Positions 24,360 through 32,863 are shown, counted from the first letter of the stretch. The stretch is 64,000 nucleotides of DNA from Streptomyces hawaiiensis (GCF_004803895.1 NZ_CP021978.1:8370001-8434000); one strand, 5' to 3'. Made by a program: numbers and translations. Notes: generated by a model from the letters alone, not told the origin.

Positions 24360-26113
24360 CCCACGCCACCCGCCCGGCCCTGCCCGCCGTAGGCGCCCTC
24401 CAGATACCGGGCGCGGGTCAGCGCCCGCGACACCTTGCCGCTGGAGGTCCGTGGCACCGTGCCCGGCGGCACCAGGACGACATCGACCAGCCGCAGCCCG
24501 TGCCGGGCGGAGACGGCACCGCGCACGGCACGCACCAGGGCCGCCACGTCCAGCTCGGCGAGCCGCACGGTCCGTGCGTGTTCCGTCACCACGACCGCAC
24601 GCTCGCCACCGGCGCCTCCCGGCACGGCGAAGGCGGCGAGCCGGTCCCGGCGCACCGCCTCGTGCGCCTCCTGGGCCGTCGCCTCGACGTCCTGCGGGTA
24701 GTGATTGCGCCCGTCGACGATGATCAGGTCCTTCAGCCGTCCCGTGACGACCAGCTGCCCCTCCAGCACCGTCCCCAGATCCCCCGTGCGCAGCCAGCGG
24801 CCCGGACCGGCCGCGGCGTCCGCGAACTCCGCGCCGAAGACCTCCTCCGCGTCCCGGTTCCAGTAGCCGCGGCCCACGTTCGGCCCCTGCACCCAGATCT
24901 CCCCGACCTCGCCCTCCGACAGCAGGGCCCGTGACACCGGGTCGGCGACCCGGACGCGCTGGCCCGCCGGGGTGCCGCACCCCGCCAGCAGCACCGCCCG
25001 GGGATCGTCGGGCCGGGCGGGCAGGGCCTTACCGGCCGCCAGGGCGTCGCGGTCGAGCGCGAACCGGCTGAGCGGCTCACCCGGCCGGGCCGCGCAGACG
25101 AACACCGTGGCCTCGGCCAGCCCGTACGACGGGCAGTGCGTCCCGGGCGCCAGGCCCTGGCCCGCGAACGCCGCGTGGAAACGGTCGGCCGTGCCCGGGC
25201 GGACCGGCTCACTGCCGTTGATCAGCGCGGTCACCTTGTCCAGCCGCAGACCCTCCTTCTGGTCGGCGGTGACGGTCGCGACGCAGTAGTCGTAGGCGAA
25301 GTTGGGCGCGGCGCTCACGGCGTTCGGATGCGCGGCGAGCAGCCGCAGCCAGCGCACCGGCTCGTGCAGGAACGCCGCCGGGTCCATCAGCACCGACAGC
25401 GCCCCGCGCGCCACCGGGGCCGCGACGCTGAGGACCAGCCCCATGTCGTGGTAGAGCGGCAGCCAGCCCACGCAGGTCATGGGGCGGGTGTCGAGGCCGT
25501 AGGCGGCCAGCGCCTGGCGGGCGTTGGCGACGACGTTGCCGTGGCTGATCTCCACGCCGGCCGGGGCACGGGTCGAACCGGAGGTGTACTGGAGGTAGGC
25601 GGTCGCCCCGGCGTCCGGGGCGACCGGTTGCCAGGCCCGGCCCCGGTCGTCGGACACCTCGTCCGCGACGACGATCCGCGGCCCGCCGGGCCCGAGGAAG
25701 TCCCGCACCTCGTCCCGGGCCCGGCTCGTGGTCACCACCACCGAGGGGCGCGCGTCGGCCAGGACGCCCGCGAGCCGGTCGGCGTGCCCGGGCAGCCCCG
25801 GCGTGTACAGCGGGACGGCGACCAGCCCGGCGGACAGGGCCGCGAGGAAGGCGGTCACGTACTCGGTCCCCTGCGGGCACAGCAGCGCGACCCGGTCTCC
25901 GGGGTCCGTCTCGTCCGCGAGGCGTGCGGCGAGCGCCCGTACCCGCACGTCCAGGCGGCGCCAGGTCAGCGTGCGGTGGACGCCGCGCGAGTGCCGTGCC
26001 GGATGCTCGACGAAGGTGAACGCCCGGCGGTCGGGGGTGGTCTCGGCCCAGTGCCGTACGTACTCCGGCAGTGTCGGGCACTCGGGCGCGAGCGGGGGGC
26101 GGCGGCTGTCCAT
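24356..26113 (-). CDS. Fatty-acyl-AMP ligase (FAAL, FadD32-like)
   Basis: The 585-residue protein is an ANL-superfamily adenylating enzyme. YLQYTSGSTRAPAGVEISHG is the P-loop in its FAAL form (SGSTRxPAGV). GWLPLYHDMGLVLS, CPSYGLAEATVFVC, GEIWVQGPNVGRGYW, RTGDLG and VTGRLKDLIIVDGRNHYPQD follow in order, with the catalytic Lys in PRTSSGKVSRALTRARYLEG. FAALs activate fatty acids as acyl-AMP and load them on an ACP of a partner PKS instead of making acyl-CoA. The stop overlaps the PKS start, whose N-terminal ACP is the expected acceptor. It follows the carboxylase gene by 61 bases. Confidence 0.92.
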   Translation of the reverse strand: MDSRRPPLAPECPTLPEYVRHWAETTPDRRAFTFVEHPARHSRGVHRTLTWRRLDVRVRALAARLADETDPGDRVALLCPQGTEYVTAFLAALSAGLVAVPLYTPGLPGHADRLAGVLADARPSVVVTTSRARDEVRDFLGPGGPRIVVADEVSDDRGRAWQPVAPDAGATAYLQYTSGSTRAPAGVEISHGNVVANARQALAAYGLDTRPMTCVGWLPLYHDMGLVLSVAAPVARGALSVLMDPAAFLHEPVRWLRLLAAHPNAVSAAPNFAYDYCVATVTADQKEGLRLDKVTALINGSEPVRPGTADRFHAAFAGQGLAPGTHCPSYGLAEATVFVCAARPGEPLSRFALDRDALAAGKALPARPDDPRAVLLAGCGTPAGQRVRVADPVSRALLSEGEVGEIWVQGPNVGRGYWNRDAEEVFGAEFADAAAGPGRWLRTGDLGTVLEGQLVVTGRLKDLIIVDGRNHYPQDVEATAQEAHEAVRRDRLAAFAVPGGAGGERAVVVTEHARTVRLAELDVAALVRAVRGAVSARHGLRLVDVVLVPPGTVPRTSSGKVSRALTRARYLEGAYGGQGRAGGVG

Positions 26114-26174
26114 CAGGCGGGGCTCCTCACGGCGCGGATCGGCCTAGGGGTCGCAAAAGGGGAGAGGGGGACGG

Positions 26175-27749
26175 CTAGAGGGGGATGTTGCCGTGCCGGC
26201 GTTCCGGCATCGGGGCGCGTTTGCCGCGCAGCGCGCGCAGGGCACGGCAGACCTGCTCCCGGGTCTCGCGCGGCGCGATGACGGCGTCGACATAGCCGCG
26301 CTCGGCGGCGAGGTAGGGGGTGCCGTGGGTGCCTTCGTAGGCGGCGAGGAGGCGGGCGCGCAGTGCCTCCGGGTCGTCGGACGCGGCGAGTTCGCGCCGG
26401 TGCAGGACACCCACGGCCCCCTCGGCGCCCATGACGGCGATCCGGGCGGTGGGCCAGGCGAGATTGACGTCGGCGCCCAGGTGCTTGGAGCCCATCACCG
26501 CGTAGCCGCCGCCGTACGCCTTGCGCACCACGACCGTGACCTTGGGGACGGTGGCCTCGGCGTAGGCGTACAGCAGTTTCGCGCCGCGCCGGATGATGCC
26601 GGCCTGCTCCTGCCGCACCCCGGACAGGTATCCGGGGACGTCGGCGAAGGTCAGCAGCGGGATGCCGAACGCGTCGCAGAACCGCACGAACCGGGCGGCC
26701 TTCTCGGACGCGTCGATGTCGAGGACCCCGGCGGCGTGCAGCGGCTGGTTGGCGACGACGCCCACCGAGCGGCCCTCGACGCGGGCCAGGGCGCAGATGA
26801 TGTTCGGCGCGAACAGTTCCTGCACCGACAGCAGTTCACCGTCGTCGACGACCGCGTGCAGGATGTCTCGCATGTCGTAGGCCTCGCCGAGCCGGTCCGG
26901 GACGACCTCGTCGAGCCCGGCTCCGGGCGGAGCGTGCCCGGGGGCGTACTCCGGGGGCCGTTCCAGGTTGTTGGCCGGCAGGTACGACAACAGGTCGCGC
27001 ACGGTGTCGAGGGCGTCCCCCTCGTCGGCGGCCAGGAAGTGGGCGTTGCCGTTGACGGTGTTGCTGGTGCGGGCGCCGCCCAGCTCCTCGGCGGTGGTGC
27101 GTTCGCCCGTGACCGTCTCGATGACGTCGGGGCCGGTGACGAACATGTGCGAGGCGCCGTCCACCATCACCGTGAAGTCGGTGATCGCCGGCGAGTAGGC
27201 GGCACCGCCCGCACAGGGCCCCAGGACGACCGAGATCTGCGGGATCACCCCGGACGCCTTGACGTTGCGCCGGACCAGCTCGGCGTAGAGGGCCAGCGAG
27301 GCGACGCCCTCCTGGATGCGGGCGCCGCCGGAGTCGTTCAGGCCGATCACCGGGCAGCCGGTCTTCAGGGCCAGTTCCATCAGGGCGACGGTCTTCTCGC
27401 CGAAGGCCTCGCCCATGCTGCCGCCGAAGACCGTGGAGTCCTGGGCGAAGACGCACACCGGGCGGCCGTCGACCGTGCCGTACCCGGTGACCACCCCGTC
27501 GCCGTAGGGGCGGCGGGCGTCGTGCCCGGCGGGCCGGGCCCGGACGAACAGGCCGGTCTCGGTGAAGGAGTCCTTGTCCACGAGCCGTTCGATCCGCTCC
27601 CGGGCCGAGAACTCCCCGCGTCTGCGCGGCCCGCCCGGGGCCACCGCCCGCTCCCGGCGGTGCTCCAGGCCGGCGACGCGCTCGGCGGTGCCTCCGGGCG
27701 TGTGCGTCGCCGTCTCCCCCGGACCGGATGTTGTCACCTCTGTGCTCAC
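26175..27749 (-). CDS. Acyl-CoA carboxylase carboxyltransferase beta subunit (AccD/PccB family)
   Basis: The 524-residue protein starts at GTG 27749, with CGGAGGTGG upstream. It has the paired crotonase-like carboxyltransferase halves: ERIERLVDKDSFTETGLFV, FAQDSTVFGGSMGEAFGEK, GLNDSGGARIQEGVASLALY, LGPCAGGAAYSPAITDFTVM, GVVANQPLHAAGVLDIDAS, LLTFADVPGYLSG, VRKAYGGGYAVMGSKHLGAD and the ending RRHGNIPL. It carboxylates acyl-CoA with a biotinylated alpha subunit that is not in this window. As the first gene of the FAAL-PKS-esterase operon it likely supplies a carboxyacyl-CoA extender, as AccD4 does for Pks13. Its sequence is close to Streptomyces propionyl-CoA carboxylase beta subunits, so the chain length it prefers is uncertain. 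Confidence 0.92.
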   Translation of the reverse strand: MSTEVTTSGPGETATHTPGGTAERVAGLEHRRERAVAPGGPRRRGEFSARERIERLVDKDSFTETGLFVRARPAGHDARRPYGDGVVTGYGTVDGRPVCVFAQDSTVFGGSMGEAFGEKTVALMELALKTGCPVIGLNDSGGARIQEGVASLALYAELVRRNVKASGVIPQISVVLGPCAGGAAYSPAITDFTVMVDGASHMFVTGPDVIETVTGERTTAEELGGARTSNTVNGNAHFLAADEGDALDTVRDLLSYLPANNLERPPEYAPGHAPPGAGLDEVVPDRLGEAYDMRDILHAVVDDGELLSVQELFAPNIICALARVEGRSVGVVANQPLHAAGVLDIDASEKAARFVRFCDAFGIPLLTFADVPGYLSGVRQEQAGIIRRGAKLLYAYAEATVPKVTVVVRKAYGGGYAVMGSKHLGADVNLAWPTARIAVMGAEGAVGVLHRRELAASDDPEALRARLLAAYEGTHGTPYLAAERGYVDAVIAPRETREQVCRALRALRGKRAPMPERRHGNIPL

Positions 27750-28004
27750 AACCACCTCCGAAGTGGTTCTCGAATATGGCAGCGAGGCGGGGGAGCGCCG
27801 TGCGGATCGCCGTTCTGTGTGGGGGAGTTGAGTCGTCCGGCGCGGGGTTTCATCCCCCTGTGACAAGGGGCGGCTTCCCGGGGCCCGGCGCGATTCAGTC
27901 GCCCGAGTGCTGAATGCGTTCTCCTTCTTCTATTGGACCCCTGGCCGCGCGGCGTCCAGGCTGGAGTGCACCATCGCCCGACAGCCGGAAGAGGTCACGA
28001 ACCC

Positions 28005-28862
28005 ATGCACAGCCGCCGCATAGGTGACGTCGAGGTCAGTGCGATCGGCCTGGGCGCGATGCCCATGTCGATCGAGGGACGACCGGACGAGGAACGCTCC
28101 CTCGCGACCATCCACGCCGCCCTCGACTCCGGTGTGACCCTGATCGACACCGCGGACGCCTACCACCGCGACGCCGACGAGGTCGGTCACAACGAGACCC
28201 TGATCGCCAAGGCCCTGGCCTCCCACGGCCGCGGCGGCGACGTCCTGGTCGCCACCAAGGGCGGCCACCTCCGCCCCGGCGACGGCAGCTGGACGCTGGA
28301 CGGCAGCCCCGGCCACCTCAAGAAGGCCTGCGAGGAGTCCCTGCGCCGGCTCGGCGTCGAGGCCATCGGCCTCTACCAGTTCCACCGCCCCGACCCGCAC
28401 GTCCCGTACGCCGAGTCCGTCGGCGCGATCCGGGACCTGCTGGACGAGGGCAAGATCCGCATGGCGGGCATCTCCAACGCCGACCCCGAGCAGATCCGCC
28501 AGGCCCACGAGATCCTCGGCGGGCGCCTGGTCTCCGTGCAGAACCAGTTCTCCCCGGCCTTCCGCTCCAGCGAGCCGGAACTGCGCCTGTGCGACGAACT
28601 CGGCATCGCGTTCCTGCCCTGGAGCCCCCTTGGCGGGATCTCCAAGGCCGGCGAACTGGGCTCGGGCCATGCCCCCTTCGCCCGCATCGCCGAGGCGCAC
28701 GGGGTGAGCCCGCAGCGGGTATGTCTGGCTTGGATGCTCGCCACGTCGCCCGTGGTCGTCCCGATCCCGGGCGCGAGCCGGCCCGAGACCATCCGCGACT
28801 CGCTCGCCGCCACCGACCTGGTCCTGAGCGCCGAGGAGCTGGCGGAGCTGGACGCCGCCTGA
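28005..28862 (+). CDS. Aldo/keto reductase
   Basis: The 285-residue protein starts at ATG 28005 (GGAAGAGG upstream). AKR motifs are IGLGAMPMSI, LIDTADAYHRDADEVGHNET (catalytic Asp and Tyr), VLVATKGGHLRP (Lys), IGLYQFHRPDPHVPYAES (His), MAGISNADPEQIRQAHEIL, SVQNQFSPAF and VVVPIPGASRPETIRDSLAA. It is divergent from the carboxylase/FAAL/PKS operon across 255 bases. A beta-keto reduction role for that operon's product is conceivable from position only; AKRs are not the reductases used in mycolate synthesis. Confidence 0.88.
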   Translation: MHSRRIGDVEVSAIGLGAMPMSIEGRPDEERSLATIHAALDSGVTLIDTADAYHRDADEVGHNETLIAKALASHGRGGDVLVATKGGHLRPGDGSWTLDGSPGHLKKACEESLRRLGVEAIGLYQFHRPDPHVPYAESVGAIRDLLDEGKIRMAGISNADPEQIRQAHEILGGRLVSVQNQFSPAFRSSEPELRLCDELGIAFLPWSPLGGISKAGELGSGHAPFARIAEAHGVSPQRVCLAWMLATSPVVVPIPGASRPETIRDSLAATDLVLSAEELAELDAA

Positions 28863-28874
28863 GCAGACCATGAG

Positions 28875-29337
28875 ACCCCTCGACGGCACGATCCGCGAGA
28901 ACGTCGCCTACGGCATGGACGAGGCCGACGAGGAGACGGTACGGGCGGCCCTGCGCGACGCCAACGCGCTGGAGTTCGTCGACCGGCTCCCCAGGGGCCT
29001 CGACACGCTGGTCGGCGAGCGCGGCGCCCGGCTGTCCGGCGGGCAGCGGCAGTGCCCGGCCATCGCCCGGGCCCTGATCCGCGACCCCAGGGTGCTGGTC
29101 CCGGACGAGGCGACCTCGGCGCTCGACACCCGCTCGGAGGCCCTCGTCCAGCAGGCGCTGGCCCGGCTGCCGCACGGGCGCACCACCTTCGTCGTCGCGC
29201 ACCGCCTGTCCACCGTCCAGGGCGCCGACCGGATCGTGGTGAGGGGCGACGGCCGCATCGAGGAGATCGGCACACACGAGGAACTCCTGCGCCGGGGCGG
29301 GGCCTGCACGGCCCTGCACAGCGGCCAGGTCGCCTAA
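28875..29337 (+). pseudogene. ABC exporter ATP-binding domain, 3' fragment
   Basis: Only the second half of an ABC exporter nucleotide-binding domain remains: DGTIRENVAYGMDEADEETV, RLPRGLDTLVGERGARLSGG and QRQ (signature), VLVPDEATSALDTRSEALVQ (Walker B with Pro where Leu is usual), TTFVVAHRLSTVQGADRIVV (switch His) and EEIGTHEELL. The Walker A half and the membrane domain are missing; the fragment begins about a dozen bases after the aldo/keto reductase stop. The ATG at 28870 is only a nominal start. This looks like a deletion remnant. Confidence 0.8.
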
Positions 29338-29447
29338 TACCGGTCGCATCCGATCAGTTCTCGTCAAATCCACCCCAGGTGAGAAAATCGTGTGAATGTT
29401 TCCGCGTGGTTCGGGCATACGCAGCGAAACAGAGAGAGGGGCGCTAC

Positions 29448-29699
29448 GTGCTTGTACCGGACCGGAAGATCGTCAGGGAGCTGCTGACGCGGTACGCGTC
29501 GCTGAGGATCGCTCAGTCGGAGAGGCACGTGCCGACGGCGGCACGCGAACTGGAAGACGTCAGCTACACGCTGTGCGTGATGATGGGGACGTCCGATATC
29601 AGTGACGCCATCGCCAAGGCGGACGTCCTGCTGCTCACCGAGGGGCGGCCCGACGCCGCCGACGCGGACGGGGAGAACGGCCTGACGCTGGTCGGCTGA
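29448..29699 (+). CDS. DUF5133 domain small protein
   Basis: The 83-residue protein from GTG 29448 (GAGAGGGG upstream) reads MLVPDRKIVRELLTRYASLR, then RELEDVSYTLCVMMGTSDIS and DAIAKADVLL. This matches the actinobacterial DUF5133 family as I recall it. The family is small, soluble and of unknown function, often near regulatory or secondary-metabolism genes. No membrane segment or metal motif is seen. Confidence 0.78.
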   Translation: MLVPDRKIVRELLTRYASLRIAQSERHVPTAARELEDVSYTLCVMMGTSDISDAIAKADVLLLTEGRPDAADADGENGLTLVG

Positions 29700-29733
29700 C
29701 AGGTCTGCACGGCCCGGCTGGGACCGGGCATCG

Positions 29734-29769
29734 CGCCTCGGCGGCTCCTAGGAAGGGGCCGCCGAGGCG
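29734..29769. terminator. Hairpin between convergent genes (overlaps the regulator stop)
   Basis: CGCCTCGGCGGC (29734-29745) pairs with GCCGCCGAGGCG (29758-29769). It lies after the DUF5133 gene and covers the stop codon of the convergent GlxA-type regulator. There is no T tract. Confidence 0.55.
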
Positions 29770-30719
29770 TCCGGCCGCCCGTGGAACGCCGTGCGGTAGG
29801 CGTACGGCGTGGTGCCCGCCACCTTGCGGAACCGCTCGCGGAACGCGGTCGGCGAGCCGAACCCCGCCTGGCGCGCGATCCGTTCGACGGAGTGGTCGGA
29901 GTTCTCCAGCAGGTACTGGGCGCGCCGCACCCGCGCCCGCAGCAGCCACTGCAGCGGTGTGGTGCCCGTCTGCTCGCGGAAGCGGCGGCTGAAAGTCCGC
30001 TCGCTCATCCCCGCCCGCGCCGCCAGCGTGCCCAGCGTCACCTCGTGCGCGAGGTTGTCCTCGATCCACTCCAGCACCGGTTCGAGCGCGGAGCCCCGGG
30101 GCACGGGCGGATGCTCGTGCACGATGAACTGGGCCTGCCCGCCCTCCCGTTCCAGTGGCATGACCGACATCCGGGCGATGTTCGCGGCGACGGTCGACCC
30201 CAGGTCCCGACGGATCATGTGCAGGCACAGATCCAGCGCTGCGGCCGCCCCGGCCGAGGTGAGGATCTGCCCGTTGTCGACGTACAGCACGTCCGGCTCC
30301 ACCTCCACCCGGGGGAAGCGCCGGGCCAGTTCGCCGGCGGCCACCCAGTGCGTGGTGGCGCGCAGCCCGTCCAGCAGCCCGGCTTCCGCCAGCACGAAGG
30401 CGCCGACACACACCGACGCGATCCGGGTCCCGGCCTCGGCCGCCTCCCGCAGGGCCGCCAGCACCCGGGCGGACGGCGGCGCGGCGTCGGGGGAGCAGCC
30501 CGGCACGATGATGGTGTCCGCCTCGGCCAGTGCCTCCAGCCCCCGCTCGATGCGCAGCGTGAAGCCGCCGTCCGCGCGCACCTCGGGCGTCTCGGCACAC
30601 AACCGGACCCGGTAGGCGGGCCGCCCGTCCGGCATGTGGGTCCAGGCGAACGTCTGCTGGGGCGCCGCCATGTCGAACGGCACCACGTGATCGAGAACCA
30701 GGATCGCCACGGAGTGCAT
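29748..30719 (-). CDS. GlxA family (DJ-1/PfpI + AraC) transcriptional regulator
   Basis: ATG 30719 gives a 323-residue protein; an in-frame GTG lies three codons upstream. Residues 1-180 form a DJ-1/PfpI-like amidase domain (SVAILVLDHVVPFDMAAPQQ, IIVPGCSPDAAPPS, IASVCVGAFVLAEAGLLDGL with the nucleophile-elbow Cys). The C-terminus is an AraC helix-turn-helix pair: GTLAARAGMSERTFSRRFRE and SVERIARQAGFGSPTAFRER. Proteins of this layout control varied stress and catabolic genes. It is divergent from a small membrane protein gene across 113 bases and may control it. Confidence 0.9.
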   Translation of the reverse strand: MHSVAILVLDHVVPFDMAAPQQTFAWTHMPDGRPAYRVRLCAETPEVRADGGFTLRIERGLEALAEADTIIVPGCSPDAAPPSARVLAALREAAEAGTRIASVCVGAFVLAEAGLLDGLRATTHWVAAGELARRFPRVEVEPDVLYVDNGQILTSAGAAAALDLCLHMIRRDLGSTVAANIARMSVMPLEREGGQAQFIVHEHPPVPRGSALEPVLEWIEDNLAHEVTLGTLAARAGMSERTFSRRFREQTGTTPLQWLLRARVRRAQYLLENSDHSVERIARQAGFGSPTAFRERFRKVAGTTPYAYRTAFHGRPDASAAPS

Positions 30720-30832
30720 GGCCGCCACCCTAGTGGCGAGAACCCGTTGGAGAGTGTCGTTTCAGCCTCTGGGGCGATCAACCGGGGCGTCCTAGCGTGG
30801 GCGCCGTTGATCACATCCTGGAAAGAGTCCCG

Positions 30833-31282
30833 GTGACCAAGATCCTGCTGTCCCTCCATGTCCTGGCCGCCATCATCGCCATCGGTCCCGTGACCGTCGC
30901 GGCCAGCATGTTCCCGCCCGCAGCACGCCGCGCGGCTCCCACGGGCGTCGGCACGGTGGCGCTCCTGCACCGCATCTGCCGCGTCTACGCCGGTGTCGGA
31001 CTGACCGTCCCTCTCCTCGGGTTCGCCACCGCCGCCGCGATGGGCGTCCTCGGCAGCGGATGGCTCGTCACCTCCATCGCCCTGACCGCCGCGGCCGCCG
31101 GCATCCTGATCGCCTTCGTCCTGCCCCGCCAGGAGGAGCTCCTCGGCCAACTGAAGGGCGAGCAGGGCGTCGACCGGCGCAGCGCCGCCCGACTGGCCAT
31201 GTTCACCGGCATCTTCAACCTGTTGTGGGCCACCGTCACGGTCCTGATGATCGTCCGGCCGGGTTCCACCACGGGAGCCTGA
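30833..31282 (+). CDS. Small integral membrane protein (149 aa)
   Basis: The protein starts at GTG 30833 behind GGAAAGAG. It has four predicted membrane helices: LLSLHVLAAIIAIGPVTVAA near the N-terminus, VYAGVGLTVPLLGFATAAAM, WLVTSIALTAAAAGILIAFV and NLLWATVTVLMIVRP at the C-terminus. It resembles DUF2269-type membrane proteins in size and in the LHVLAAIIAIGP-like first helix, but I am not sure of the family. Its promoter faces the GlxA-type regulator gene. Confidence 0.72.
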   Translation: MTKILLSLHVLAAIIAIGPVTVAASMFPPAARRAAPTGVGTVALLHRICRVYAGVGLTVPLLGFATAAAMGVLGSGWLVTSIALTAAAAGILIAFVLPRQEELLGQLKGEQGVDRRSAARLAMFTGIFNLLWATVTVLMIVRPGSTTGA

Positions 31283-31424
31283 GAGGAAGCCCGGCGTTCG
31301 CCTGTCACGGATGTCCGGTCTGCGTCAAGTCATCCCAAGGAATTCACACTCCGGGACACCGTGCCGCCTACACTCGCAGTCTCGCCCCCGCACGGGGCCG
31401 ACGAGCAGAAAGGCACGTTGACGG

Positions 31425-31628
31425 GTGTTCCAGGATTCCCCCATCTACGACCGACTCATCGCGGAGCGCGGTGATGTACCCGCACAGGTGCGCCGCGAGG
31501 CCGAACGTGTGAGCAGGGAACTGGAGCTGGTCATGCGGCCCTCACAGTCCCTCGGCTACGACCGTCCGCACTCCCCGGGAGCGGGCTGGCAGCGCGCGGG
31601 CATGCTCCCGGGCCCGCGACCGCAGTGA
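31425..31628 (+). CDS. Small conserved hypothetical protein (67 aa)
   Basis: The protein from GTG 31425 reads MFQDSPIYDRLIAERGDVPA, then QVRREAERVSRELELVMRPS. The first half is helical and charged, the end is Gly/Pro-rich. No export signal is seen. Similar short proteins with an N-terminal DSPIYxRLxAERGDVPAxVR pattern occur across Streptomyces, in my recollection. Function unknown. Confidence 0.65.
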   Translation: MFQDSPIYDRLIAERGDVPAQVRREAERVSRELELVMRPSQSLGYDRPHSPGAGWQRAGMLPGPRPQ

Positions 31629-31642
31629 ACCAGGCGGCGGGC

Positions 31643-31668
31643 CCGGGCCCGGCCTGTGCCGGGCCCGG
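31643..31668. terminator. Hairpin terminator between convergent genes
   Basis: CCGGGCCCGGC and GCCGGGCCCGG form perfect 11-base arms around CTGT. It sits 14 bases after the small-protein stop and 3 bases from the tgmB stop on the other strand, so it can serve both. Confidence 0.7.
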
Positions 31669-31671
31669 TGC

Positions 31672-32655
31672 TCAACGGACCGTCGTGTTCGAGCCGTTGG
31701 CATGTGACGGCTGGACCGGAACGGGCCGGGCCAGCCACTCCGCGATGGTCCGGGCGATCGGCTGAGCCGTCTCCACCTCGACGAACCCGAACTGGCCCGA
31801 CTGGTTGCACTCCAGGAACCACCAGGTCCCGTCGGAGTCCTCCACGAAGTCGAAAGCCCCGTAGGCGAGTTCGGCCTCGCGCAGATAGGACAGGACACCC
31901 GGCGCGATGCAGGACGGCACATCGACGGGACGCCACGGCGAGCCGGGCGCGGCGAACCGCACGTCGACCTCGCCCGGGTCCGCGTCCTCGGCGGTCGCCT
32001 TCCGGGCCGCCAGCATGCGCTCGCCCACGACGGTGAGCCGGATGTCGGCCCGCTTGGTGATCCGCCGCTGCAACAGCGTCGGCCCGAACGCGACGGCGGA
32101 GAAGTCCGTGTCCGGCGCGACCCGGCTCGTCGGCACGGCCCGGGGCGGGTCCTGCGGATGCGCGCCCGACACCGGCTTGACCACCAGCTCCGGGTAGCGC
32201 TCCGCGAACTCGCGGGCGGCGCGCGGGAACGTGGTGATCAGCGTCGCGGGTACGGGCAGGCCGCATCTCTGGGCCAGGCGCAGCTGCCACGGCTTGTGCC
32301 GGGCCCGGCGCGCCGCGTCCGGGTGGTTCATCCAGCGCGCGTCCGAGCCCCGCAGCATGCCGTAGAGCGCCTGGGCGGCCTCCTCGGTCAGCCACGCGGA
32401 CGGCTGGGCCGCCCGCGCGGCCGGGATGCCGGGCCGGCGCACCCACACGGATCGGAGCCCCCCGATGCTCACCAGCCGCCCCCCGGCGGACAGATGGCCG
32501 CGGAACCGGCCGTGCACGTACTCCCCCGACAGCGCGACACCACCGGTCAGATCCGCGGGATCGACCCGGACCACAGGAACCCCCGTCGCGTTCAGGTGCA
32601 CAACCACCATGTCGGCGGTCACGTCCTCCTCGCAGGTGAGGATCAATACGGTCAT
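31672..32655 (-). CDS. tgmB: ATP-grasp ribosomal peptide maturase (TgmB-type graspetide synthetase)
   Basis: The 327-residue protein starts at ATG 32655, 16 bases after the precursor gene. It has the ATP-grasp layout of the SAV_5884 maturase family: N-terminal MTVLILTCEEDVTADMVVVH, the RiPP-binding middle (VRRPGIP, NHPDAARRARHKPWQL), ATP-binding VVKPVSG and TLLQRRITKRADIRLTVVGE, and C-terminal AFDFVEDSDGTWWFLECNQS then GQFGF with the metal-binding E-x-N. Such enzymes form ester or amide side-chain links in a precursor peptide. No methyltransferase (TgmC-type) partner is adjacent. Confidence 0.92.
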   Translation of the reverse strand: MTVLILTCEEDVTADMVVVHLNATGVPVVRVDPADLTGGVALSGEYVHGRFRGHLSAGGRLVSIGGLRSVWVRRPGIPAARAAQPSAWLTEEAAQALYGMLRGSDARWMNHPDAARRARHKPWQLRLAQRCGLPVPATLITTFPRAAREFAERYPELVVKPVSGAHPQDPPRAVPTSRVAPDTDFSAVAFGPTLLQRRITKRADIRLTVVGERMLAARKATAEDADPGEVDVRFAAPGSPWRPVDVPSCIAPGVLSYLREAELAYGAFDFVEDSDGTWWFLECNQSGQFGFVEVETAQPIARTIAEWLARPVPVQPSHANGSNTTVR

Positions 32656-32671
32656 CTTCGGCGGCCCGCGG

Positions 32672-32863
32672 TCAGTCGTCGAAATGCGTCTTGGAGCCGG
32701 CCGTGGACGTCGTGGTGCCGAACTCTCTCAACAGGGCGAAGTCACAGGCCGCGACCCGGCCGTCGCGGAGCACGTTCAACTGCTGTCCGGCGTCGTACAC
32801 GTACGGAATGGCAGCTTCCAACTCCACTGCCGGGCGCGCGTAGTTGAGCGCGAACGGTTGCAT
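32672..32863 (-). CDS. tgmA: Graspetide precursor peptide (TgmA-type ATP-grasp target RiPP)
   Basis: The 63-residue peptide from ATG 32863 (GGAGAG upstream) has the family's leader MQPFALNYARPAVELE, then AAIPYVYDAGQQLNVLRDGR, followed by a core with GTTTSTAGSKTHFDD at the C-terminus. Thr/Ser residues in the core would be linked to the acidic side chains at its end by TgmB. The leader PFxLNYARP and the GTTTSTAGSKTHFDD ending are hallmarks of TgmA peptides. A TATAAG (rc of 32952-32957) about 90 bases upstream may be a -10 element. Confidence 0.92.
   Translation of the reverse strand: MQPFALNYARPAVELEAAIPYVYDAGQQLNVLRDGRVAACDFALLREFGTTTSTAGSKTHFDD

Noticed and set aside
20392..27749. The PKS operon as an ordinary modular polyketide antibiotic cluster
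   Set aside because: There is a single condensing module, no reductive domains, no tailoring or resistance genes, and FAAL plus carboxylase partners that point to lipid chemistry.
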